From: Sphaerolaimus hirsutus
Lineage: Eukaryota > Nematoda > Chromadorea > Monhysterida > Sphaerolaimidae
Direction of reading: 5' to 3'
Length of the DNA stretch: 64,000 nucleotides
NCBI GenBank assembly: GCA_964036195.1
Contig: OZ038460.1
Location: forward strand, 18,169,504 to 18,233,503
Part shown: piece by piece, positions 26,801 through 38,800 of the stretch
Layout of the letters: the number at the start of each line of letters is the position of its first letter
Numbering within the stretch: position 1 is the first letter of the stretch
The notes under the pieces: generated by a model
What the model was told of the DNA's origin: nothing
Database searches by the model: none
The model's input: the letters and a program-made list of their open reading frames with translations, nothing else
Program-made: the position numbers and the translations under genes

Positions 26801-29800
26801 TTGAGAATGCCTGAATAAATATTAGCAACTAGCGAAAATGCAAAATTTGAAAATCGACGAAACTCAGCTTTCATGTTATGATGTAAAGGCTTTTCGCATT
26901 TCGAATGGCAAATTAAAATGGCATAAAATAAGAGAAACCTCTCGAATTGTGGAAAACCGGCTTTGCAGACATTCACGTAATAAATAACGATGGCAAACGA
27001 AAATTTCAAATGTCGAAAAAAATTTTGACTGTTAAATTAATGGAGTGAAAGTTTTATTTTTATCTACCCTGTGAGCTAAAATTCACAGCTAAAATTGTCA
27101 GCTAAAATACTATGTTTTTATTCGCTACAATTTTTGTAAAACGGTAATATTTTAAAATAACACCTTATTGACCACTTGAAATTTTTTGAAAATGTAGCAT
27201 ACTATTTTTTTCTGAAATTAAAAATTTGCATTGCAAAAATATATATAAAAATCATGTTGATAAATGGAAAATTACCATGTTTCCAAAAGTGCAAATTATT
27301 TCTGTAACGTACATTTTCACATTTTGCCATCGCCAGTCGCAAACAGCGACTAATCTGCTGCCCAAAAACACAGGGAATTTGATACCAGACAATCGTAAAA
27401 TGACCTCCATTTTACGTTCACTTTTACAACATGTGATAAAATTCGAAAGTGACCCGTGTGACGCATCAATGGAACTTCTCTTTTCACATAACATAAAGTA
27501 GCATAAAGAAAATGGTGAAATACAGAATTTCAAAAAGCAGCATTTCCTTTCAACAAAAAATATATATAAAAAATTAAATAGAAAAAATGGCTCGCTTAGT
27601 CAGGGGGTAGACATGAATCATTGAAGACTGGGCATGGGCATTTACTTATGTCTCACGTTGGAAGCGTGCCAATGATGATCAAATGGTAATATGGCAATGC
27701 TAATGGTAATCTACCTGACCTTGTCACTTAATCACATTTGAAATTGACTCTGGCCTCCCATACTACCCCATCCGTCGTTCCAGCGATAAAACAACCAATA
27801 AAATGCTTAACGACGTCACAAAAAGCAATAAAACGCTTAACACACCTGCGCCTGCACAATACTCAGTCCAATTCCACCATTTCTTTTCCCAAATGAAACG
27901 TGCTCCAGGCGGGGGGCGGAGTCGGGCTGCTGCACCACCATCTGCAAAGGTAAATTGGTTTGAGTGGGGAATATTGCCTTACACACTATCAAGTTGACAA
28001 CGACACCAAATGTCAACTGGTCCCGGTCCCAATTCAAAGCTTCCGGCCTTGTACGTTGCACACACCGCAATATTTTTTCAGCACTACAGAGTCATGCGCA
28101 ACATGATTCAACACATTTGCGTTCGAACGTCGTTCGTCAACAAGCCTTGAATTGGGATGGGAACCAGTTGACATATGTTGTCGTTGTCAACTAGTGTGTT
28201 AAAGCCGTTAAGTGTGTAGGGTTGGCCGATGTTTTTTTTAAAACGTTTTTTATTAAAAAAAAACGTTTTTTTTAAAAAAAAAACATGACGTCCGAAATGT
28301 TTTTTTTTAAAAAAAAACATCAACCGAAATTTTTAGTACTAAGCACTAGGTATTTTGCAAAATTTTTGCGCGCAAGCGCGCAATTTCACACACAAATTGA
28401 CATTGGTGGTTGTTTTCATTGGTTTTGTGGCATTTTTAGTATCAAAGTATCCATTTCTATGTGCTACCATGGGTTAATAAGCCGTCATATGTTGCTGTAG
28501 TTATATAATATTGAGGTAATGTGCTTCCATGTACCTCCACAGTGTGTAGCATCACTCCCAAAGAAACAACCTCCTTTTTTAACCTTGTTTCATCACTATT
28601 CCGTGCGAAACTTTACCTGAAGTCACGAACATTCGACTATAAGGCGATATACGAACGATATGTCGACAAAAAATGGATATTTTTGACACAAATCACCACT
28701 TATAATGCTATCCCATGGCTCAACAGCCATTATATGGTCATATATAACATCACAGAGTATTGCAACTGTCTGATATACCTATATATGTTGACACAAGGTC
28801 ATATCTGGGAGCTTTTAAAAAAAAACGTTTTTTATTAAAAAAAAACGTTTTTTATTAAAAAAAAACGTTTTTTTTAAAAAAAAAACATCGAGTTAAAAAA
28901 AAACGTTTTTTTTCCAACCCTATAAGTGTGTCAATGTTTAATTGCGTGTTTTATCGGGTTGTAGTATAAATTTGAGATGTATGCATTTATTGTACGAGCT
29001 ACTGTAATTAGGATGAATTTTATGACGTTTTGGAAGTGTGTCGCGATAGCATTTATGTTTCATGTATACGGCGCACAGAATATCATGTGTTAAAAATAAA
29101 ATGGTGGATTTGCAAATAATGGATCTTCACAGGTACGAAAATGAATGATCCCATTCAAAAAAATGTGACAATTCTGTAAAGTGTAGATGTTATATCATCA
29201 TTAATTGTGGAAAAATAAATTTATTACGATTGAGAGTGTGTGCAGAGATCATTTTCGTTAAAAGAAATGAACACGAAAAATATTGTTCCTTTTGTCAAAA
29301 TTGCAAACCTTCGCTTTTGAAAAATATAAACTCCTGAGGATCGACATTTTCTAGATAAGCTGCATGTATAATCATCTTGAATTTAACAACAAAAATATGC
29401 ATCAAAAAGCACCAACTGCAAAAAACATCAATTCAAAAACACACATTCTCCGAAGCCGCCGCATTCAATTGCAATTTATCATCGCAATATTCCGCCGATC
29501 TCAGAACAGCGGCGGACGGATAAGAATATCTACTCCGCGCATTCGTATCCAAATCCGCATTAGCACCGCTATCATCAGTTCTGCGGCGCCACACTTCGCA
29601 CGTGGAAGAAGTCATCGCCTGTCCAACGTGTTTAGCCTGATCCGTTCCGTGGTGGTGTTCGACAGCACCAGGTACCCGTCGCTGGGCATCGTGTTGTCCG
29701 TGCGTATCCATATCTTCATCATCGGAGTTGTGCATGCGCACGCGGGGCCCGTTCTGCCGCAGCGCCTGCTGGCGCTTCTCCAACTCGATCTCCGCGTCTC

Positions 29801-32800
29801 CGCTGGAGTCCTTGGCGCTGGGGCCTGGCGCCGGCGCCAAGTCAGTTGGCGCCGCTCTGGCGCTGGGGACCGGTTTTAGAGCTGTTTGGTTCGCGGTGGC
29901 GCACAGCAACGGCGTGGGCACGCAGCCCATTTTAACCAATTTATCGCGCCGGCTCAACATGGGCGAGGCGCCAGACGCGTTTTCGCGATTTCGCTGTTCC
30001 AAGGCCGCGTCATAGTCGGCGCTGTTGTATTGCCGATGGCTGATCACGGATTTGGTGAGCATGTGATCACCCTCTTCACCGGCTTCACAGCCTTTGTGAA
30101 GGGTGGTGAGGCAGTGTGAAGCGGCCGGCGCCCAGGAATGTCGCAGTTGGGTGTTCCGCGCGGCCGCGCCGTTGTGTCTGGTTGCGGGGCACAAGTTCGT
30201 TCCTGCCGCCGCGACATTTTCAGCAAGAAGATCGCGATTCTGATCCTGGAGCGAAATTTAATTTGCCCGATACGTTTTTGTCGGGCGGCCCGGTAGATTG
30301 AGTCTATTTGAATTTGCACGCCGCGCCCGATTCCATCAAAAAGCAGGGTACAATTCCAAACAAAACTCAAATCGACCAAACCCGACCAAAAAAACAAAAA
30401 TCGGGCAAATTAAATCCCGTCCCTGGCCGCGATCCCCATCCATCGCCCTCGTATCCACCTCAGTATCCAAATCAGTTCCCTTCACCACCAACATTGGCTC
30501 TCCATTCTCGTGCCTCAGTACGGCCGGCCTAGATAGACTGCCGCGCGGCACGGCGTCGCTGCAGTCGGCCGCATTATCTGCCGCCGCGGCGGCGCTGCAC
30601 GAGCCGTTGGGTTGTTTGTGTGCCGCGGCTGCGGCTGCAGTTGCAGTCGGCGCGGCGCTGCCGTTGTTAGTTGGCTGCTGTTTCTTGCGATGGCCGAACA
30701 GCGACTTCATGTTGTCTGTGTTTGGGCGGCCGCGTGTGTCTGTGCTGGTGTGTTGGCTGGAAGGTATGCGTTGCACTGGGGGCTACCGTAATTTGATGAA
30801 TTGAGTCGCGTGATGAATACTCTGCCGAATTTTCCTGAGGTTACCGAATTACATGGGAGAATTCAAAGTGGTCTACACACAAGTTTTCGACCAAATATTT
30901 GAAAACCCGTAAATCAGCTTTGATTGGATTTGAGGATACCACAATGTGATGTTTGTCAACTACGGTTGTCAACTGAGATCCGTTCAAAGCTGATTTATAA
31001 GTTTTCAACAGTTCGCTTGAAAACTAGTGTCTGTATGTAGGCACATTATGCCTCAAAAAATCTCATCATTATAAAAAGTCTATCATTCAGGTGGGTTACG
31101 GTAGACCCCAATGTAAAGCATACTACCCTGCAGTCAGTCCAGTAGAAAATATGTAGCTAGCAGAGAAGCTTATTGCATGGAACCAGGGAAGCTCCGCGGC
31201 GCGTGTGATCAAATTATACGCCGCCGCGGCAAAATATTTATGATAAGAATGATAATAACGAATGAAAATGATAAGCCCTCAATATGTTTATAGGCTATAA
31301 TAGGGAATGGATAGATGGGTAGATAGTCCCTGCGGTAAAATGGATGTAGAATTGCATTTTTGGGGATTATTATCAAAGGTGCCTTGGGGAAAAACAGCTT
31401 ATCAACTAAGTGTACATGGAGATGTGGGGCAACAGCAGTATAAATTTAGAGCCATTGGAAAAGATACAGAAAGGAATGAAAAACATATTTGTGATGTACA
31501 CCTGGTTTGAAAAACAAAGCTTTCAAAAAGTGGGACGTTTTATAACTCAAAACCTATAAAAAAAACCCGCAATAACAATCAATTATACAGTAAACCTCGA
31601 AATACACCCAGGGGGTCAACTATTCACCAGCAAAATTCGCGGGGGGGGGGGCGGGAGGCTCAATTCAAGCATATACGGTAACTACCTAACACCATGACCC
31701 AATCAAAGAGCAGTGAAGCTTCCATAATACAAAGCAAGCTTATCAGTCACACAATGACACCTATACACGCTGGGGAGCATAAATGGGACTAATCCTAGTG
31801 TCACGCACACGTAGGGTTGGAAAAAAAACGTTTTTTTTTAACTCGATGTTTTTTTTTAAAAAAAAACGTTTTTTTTTAAAAAAAAACGTTTTTTTTTAAA
31901 AAAAAACGTTTTTTTTTAAAAGCTCCCAGATATGACCTAGTGTCAACATATATAGGTATATCAGACACTGGCAATACTCTGTGATGTTAAATATGACCAT
32001 ATAATGGCTGTGGAGCCATGGGATAGCATTATAAGTGGTGATTTGTGTCAAAAATATCCATTTTCGTCGACATATCGTTCGTATATCGCCTTATAGTCGA
32101 ATGTTCGTGACTTCAGGTAAAGTTTGGCACGGAATGGTGATCAAACAAGGTTATAAAAGGAGGTTGTTACTTTGGGAGTGAAGTTACACACTGTGGAGGT
32201 ACATGGAAGCACATTACCTCAATATTATATATTACAGCAACATATGTCGGCTTATTCACCCATGGTAGCACATAGAAATGGATGTTTTGATACTAAAAAT
32301 GCAACAAAACCAATGAAAACAACCACCAATGTCAATTTGTGTGTGAAATTGCGCGCTTGCGCGCAAAAATTTTGCAAAATACCTAGTGCTTAGTACTAAA
32401 AATTTCGGCCGATGTTTTTTTTTAAAAAAAAACATTTCGGACGTCATGTTTTTTTTTAAAAAAAAACGTTTTTTTTTAAAAAAAAACGTTTAAAAAAAAA
32501 CATCGGCCAACCCTACGCACACGTAAATATAAATATGCATATCTGTCTTGCGAATGGGGAAATATTGTCTTATCATGTGAAATGCAACAAGTGTCCTGAT
32601 GCCACGCTCAGACCCTGTAAAATGCCCTGTAAAATGTCAAATGTCATGCAAAGTGTCAAAAGTCATGGAAAATGTACCGGTAAAAAGGCAAACGAGGGAA
32701 ACCCATTATTTAACCACAGCGACTCGTAACCCATCGTCTCGTAAGCCAAAGTGCATCAAGATTTAACCCAAAGTACCTCGTCTCGTAAGCCGCAGCCAAT

Positions 32801-35800
32801 CATTCAACTCGTCACCCAAAGTGTGTCATTATTTAACCCCACTGTGTCATTATTTAAGCCATGAGTACATAGTACAAATTTTGTGTCATTATTTAAGCCG
32901 TGTGTACACATGTATTTAGTTCATATTTGTGTATTTTTTGAATGCCAGCGAATACATAGCACTGATGTGCTGGTGCGGAACCGACGTAAATATGTGTTTA
33001 CATGGTGACCAATGATACTTGCAATGTGGGATGAACAAGGGAAATAGATATATTTATCAGGTAACTCACAAATTTCATTTTAAACATATCGCGCCCACTT
33101 TCAAATCAAATCAATTTTATTACCCCCCTTGAAAAATGCATAAGAAACATATGCAATGGAAAATAATGTGGATAGAAATGAACAGCTTTTTCTCTCCATT
33201 TGATACTCTCATGCATGAAACACTCTTTATGTCTGTTGTCCATTTCGCTTTATTAGGACCAAAAGTATCCATGAGCCACTTACTCGAGCCCACCAGATAT
33301 TGACCACAGATGTCCAAGTGCATTAGCCAAAAACGACTGATCTTACCGCCACATGTAATGTCTATACATCCATCTTATATTTATGTATACATGTTATGTA
33401 TTTACCTGTACTGCGGCTTACGAGTCGACACATTGGGTTAAATAATGAGACACAATGGCTTAAATGATGACACACTTTTTCACGTTAATTGTGGCTTAAA
33501 TGTCGCCATACTTTGGCTTACCTAGCGAGGTACTTTGGCTTTACAGTCGATGGGTTAAATCTCGGGTAGCTTAAATCTCGCTATACTCTCAAGGCAAACG
33601 TACGTGCATTTTACATGACTTTTCACACCTTGCATGACATTTGACATTTTACAGGGTCTGGGACAGCCCCCAGTGAGATTCAGTTCACAGTTTCGAGGTA
33701 TTTAATGCATATAAACGTGTACGTAACATATTTACATGCTTACAACGCTTTTCACATACATATTTAGGTATGTAAATGTTTATGTAAATTACTTGAAATT
33801 ATGTCAATACGTAAATGTATTATGTTCAGGAAGCACGGATAAAAGACAAATAAAATCATGATTTTTCTGGAGCGATCAAAATACCATTCTCGATTTTGAA
33901 ACCGGAATCTCGATCCGGAAAAATTAAACCGAGACTGAATTGTCGGAAATCGGGATCAGGGCGAAATTCTACGAGTGAACATGTGACAAGAAAACTGATT
34001 AAGTAAAAAAATATAATTTTTTTAGCGTTTTCTTGTCACTTGGCATTTGTTTTTTCAACTATTCCTTCCTTTTAAGTTCTTTTACTTCTCATTTCAAAAT
34101 CGTTTTTACGTCTCCACCGTGTTTGTGTTAAATCGGTACCAGGGCGCACTCCCAGATCCTATAAAAAGCCCTGTAAAATGTCAAAAGTCATGGAAAATGC
34201 CCTGCAAGATGGAAACCGAGTTGCCATTTTGCAGGGCATTTTCCATGACTTTTGACACTTTGCATGACATTTGACATTTTACAGCGTCTGGGAGTGGCAC
34301 CAGATGACTTTTTTCGGAACCAGCAATCGGAATCGGAACCAATTCCGGGTACCCGTTTCAATCCCATCCCACGATCATACATACACTTGTAAAGGTGTTC
34401 GGAAACACGAAACGTGATTATAACAGCGAGAAGCGACAAGAGCGCACACGCATTTCATGTGGGAATGGAAATTCATTAGTGACGCAGTTTGCTTGTGTCA
34501 CGCTGAAATGCATGAGAGAGCATGTTCTGAAACACAAATTACGTAAGCACTTTGAATTATCGACTGTGGAAGGGACTTTTCTGTACCTATGACGTGTTTC
34601 CTCGAAATACCCCCCCCCCTCTTAAATAAACCCCCCTTGAAATACACACAGCCAGCTGAGGAAAAATTACCCAACTCGAAATTTTCCAGATGAAGTTTAA
34701 AATTTGTTTCCACTCAAGTAAAAGTGATAAATTTTAACGTAAAAAATTCATTTCGGGTAATCCTGCAGCAACACACAGATCCCAGAAAACGCACTCAATT
34801 TAGTTTTGAAATTCTATCACCATTTATCGAAAAAAATACAAAAACATTAAAAACATCTATAAAAATATCCCTTAAAAACATCACAAAAACCCGAAAGAAC
34901 CGATAGAATAGAACAAAACGAAAAAAAATTTACCGTAAATATCACAAAAGAGAAATAATAGCTCAAAAGCCATGTGCAGTGGATTTGTGACGATGGCAAA
35001 TCCTTTGGAAAGAGTTTTTTAGTTTTAATTTTAATTTAGTTTTTAATTTTTAATTAAAAAATAGGATTCAAAGTTTAGAACACTTCTTGGAACATTTTGA
35101 CCTTTGAAGTTGAAGCTGAAATTGAAGTCTGAATTTTTTACAGAAGAACTCGATTTTTAACTGTTTTCTCCTAATGCTATAATAAAAATTCCAAAAAACT
35201 TTTTTTTAAATCAAAAATTAAAAAAAACTTTTTAAAATTTCTCCTCCATTTTTGTTCACCATCCTTACTGAAAGGGAAACGGAAGGGTCTGTCAGCCAAA
35301 GTGTAGCTGGAGCAATTATCACAAATTGCACTGGCCGCCCCAGCGAATGGAAGCTTATGCAAAAACGTCACATATTTTCACTGTTGAGCCATTGCATCTG
35401 CGCACACTAGTTGACAGGTGCCACTCCCAGACCCTGTAAAATGTCAAATGTCATGCAAAGTGTCAAAAGTTATGGAAAATGCCCTGCAAAATGGCAACTC
35501 GGCTGCCATTTTGCAGGGCATTTTCCATGACTTTTGACACTTTGCATGACATTTGACATTTTACAGGGGTTTTACAGGCTCTGGGAGTGCCCCCTGGTAG
35601 TAAACTGATAATTTAGTAAAGTTAAAAGTCAATTTTGTGTGACGTTTAAGTTTACAGGGATAATGTGTTCGTCAACTACGGTTGACTTGACGGAGAGTAA
35701 AAAAAACTTATTCTGCGACGCGTCAAGTACACGTTGTCAACTAAAAGTGCAGCACCTCAGACTGCGGTTCAACGTTTACCACTTGGTTTACAAATGATTT

Positions 35801-38800
35801 CAAAAATTCGTTTGAAAAAACACGCTTGTGAAACACGTTCCATTTGTAAAACTTAGGTCTAGATAAATCTTTTGAATGAATATTTTATAATAAGCTCAAG
35901 TGCCTGTCACTTAAATTTGCAATTAAAACTTTTCCTGTCCAATGCTTTCTTTCACGGTGATTGTGTGAGAAATGGCAAAGTTTTGAAAAATTTGAAAAAT
36001 AATCGAAAAATCTATTTTTTAATCTAAAAATCAGATTAGTGAAAATGTTCTGGAAAATGGAAAATCTAACAAAACTAAAAAATCAGAAAAAAGTTTTTCC
36101 CGGATTGAAAATATTCGAAAAACGATCAAAACAGAAAATACCATAAACCCCCAAAAAAAGCCACTTCCCCACCAATGCCTCATCTCATCAACACAGAAAA
36201 ATGGGGAGGGGGAAACGTTGATCAATAGACAACAGCTCAACTTTGAAAACGTGCACCTTGAAAACGTATAGCAATAGTTCGGTTTTGCATGAATCGCATG
36301 TGAATATATATTACGAATGCATGATACATATGAAAGCGATAGCTTTGACTGAACAAAAATGACTGTACTTAGCCCCGCGCACAGTTTTCAGTTGACGCAC
36401 GAAATTTTGCGAACTGGCAAAACAGCTTTAGGCGTATTTGTGTTCACTGGAATGAGTGGTCCGTCAACTATTGCTGACAGACATCGTACATAAATCATTA
36501 TGGTGCCACCACACCCAGACCCCGTAAAATGCCCTGCAAAATGTAAAAAGTGATGCAAAGTGTCAAAAGTCATGGAAAATGTTTGCAAAATGGCAACCGA
36601 GTTGCCATTTTGCAGGGCATTTTCCATGACTTTTGACACTTTGCATCACTTTTGACATTTTGAAGGGCTTTTTACAGGGTCTGGGAGTGCCCCTGGTAAA
36701 CTGAAATGAGCTTAAAACGCAGTTATTAGTTTTCTAAATTTCGGCCGTCAACTAGTGCGCGTGGCCATATCCAACGATGGAAAAAACACAGAAATTGAAC
36801 ACAGAAACTCATTGAGTTTCTGTGTTTTTGTTTTACACAGAAACACGGAAACTCACAAATTTTGAAAAACTCAAAACTCAAATGAGTTTTTTTTGGAGAA
36901 CACAGAAACACAGAAAAGTTTTTTTGAGTTTTTGTGTGTTTTTTCAGCGCAGCGGTTGAATGCACATTAATTCAGTTAAACTAAACAAGATAAGATAAGC
37001 ATGTATAGTATGTAAATATGTACATAATGTATTCATATTTTATAATGGTACAAAAAAGAATTTCAAGATGGCATGCACATCTCATGGTGGATTTGACACT
37101 TTAAGTTTCAACATTTAAATATACCTTATTACCTCAAATTAATCCCCCCTTGAATTGACCCCCCTCAAAATTGACTGGTGAAATAATAAGCCCCCCCCCT
37201 CTAAATAGCCCCCTCCGGGATGATGTACATCATGTATCCAATGTACATGATGTATTTATTACTGCTAATTTGAATCACAGCTACACATAGACTTTACTAG
37301 GTTGTGTAGCTATCTACATGTTTATTTCAAATATATCCTGTTTGTATGCATTTATAACCTGTTTTGGGTACGTAAATGCCTTTTTACTATTTTCTATGAT
37401 CCTTACAAAACTTTCTGATGAAAAATTAAACTCCCATGGGGGTATTTCGAGGTAAATGGTAGTTGTAGTTCAAATCAATTCTGTAGTCTTCCATACAGTG
37501 CACATCAATTGAAGAATTTTGGAGTACTACATAAATTGTCATTTCTGGGCATTTTGTTGCTGGTGTTGTGATGTTGATGTCCTCATTGTGGACATTTTTT
37601 TGGACTTTTTGACACTTGAATGAATACACAAATGTTATGTGGGGTTAAAACATGTGTAAAACCAATATTTTATAAGAAAACCACTGTTTCCAGATCGAAA
37701 TGCTGTAAATCAAAATTTTTTGGGGGGAAACTCGAATTTTTTTGGAAAAAACTCGAGGTTTTTAGAAAAAAAACTCAAAAAACTTGAGTTTTTACAAAAA
37801 ACACAGAAATAAAAACAGAGTTACTCAAGTTTTTTTCGAGAAAAAAAACTCAAAACACAGGTATTCATTTTTGAAAAACTCAAAACACAGAAAGTGTTTT
37901 TTTTTGGAGAACTTACCCATCGTTGGCCATATCAGCTAACTAACGGAAATACACATGATAAACTGACCGCGCACTTTTAAATCGAAATCTACCATATGAA
38001 AGCTGAATTAAAAAACCAAAGATTATAATATTTGTTCGGTCACATTTCAGAAGAGTGACTTGTTGTGCCTACACACACTAGTTTTACCGTGAATTAAAGG
38101 AAAACTGAATTTTTTTCAAGTGCAAATGAATTGCTATGTTATGCGATTATGCGGAATGAAACAGTTAAAATAAAGTGCACAGTGTCAGGCCGCCTTTATC
38201 AATAAAGTTGGCACTGGTCATAAGAAATGTAATGTCGTTGCATTTGCCGAAAAAATGATCAGAATGATCAAATTAAAGCACCACACTAAAGTTATTCATC
38301 GGACGAAATCCTAATTAGAATGGAATAACTGTTCGTATCTAACTGGGGCCAGTTCCGCAAATTGAAGTGAGAAGTGAAATGGATAAAGCGGAGTAAATTG
38401 GCAAACGCGAAGTGAAATGGCAAGTAAATTGGCAAAAGCGAAGTAAAAAAAATAATAATAAAAAGTAATTTCTCTTCACTTAGCCATTTTACTTCTCATT
38501 TCACTTCGCTTTTGCCATTTCACTTATCATTTCTCAATTTGCGGAAATGGCAGCTGGCCAACGAGTTTAAACAAGGCAATATTTAATCCTCTAAAGTTTA
38601 CACCGCTCTCACGAGTCAATAAATTCGGTGCACAATTTCACACACGTCACTTTATTCATCAAATTACGGTAGTTAGCATACTTTTCAGTAAGCGTTCAGT
38701 CCGATCAATATGAATGTGCATACATATAAACACGGGGAAAGACAAAAGACTCGAAGACAAATTGAAGGCACTAGCTATTTATAGGCAAATGGCTCTTTGC

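Larger units (their letters stand above)
25162..27845. other. Intron between canoe exons 5 and 6
   Basis: No supported gene. It holds family B (25828-25990), a GGCGCC-bearing pair of ends (26411-26760) with half a family A element inside, and an isolated family E-type block GTCTCACGTTGGAAGCGTGCC (27652-27672). The rest is AT-rich. Confidence 0.55.

Noticed and set aside
29980-30090. Resemblance of RQYNSADYDAALEQR to the endosulfine FDSGDY motif
   Set aside because: The invariant phenylalanine-aspartate-serine-glycine core is not present and the flanks do not match. The similarity is limited to a few residues.
29728-30119. Plus-strand frames opposite the nested candidate gene
   Set aside because: They are shadows of the GC-rich minus-strand frame, which is longer, has a phase-compatible first exon and better splice sites.
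31307-31510. 67-residue plus-strand frame beginning MDRWVDSPCG
   Set aside because: It looks less repetitive than most, but it is short, has no partner exon with matching phase, and I recognise no motif.
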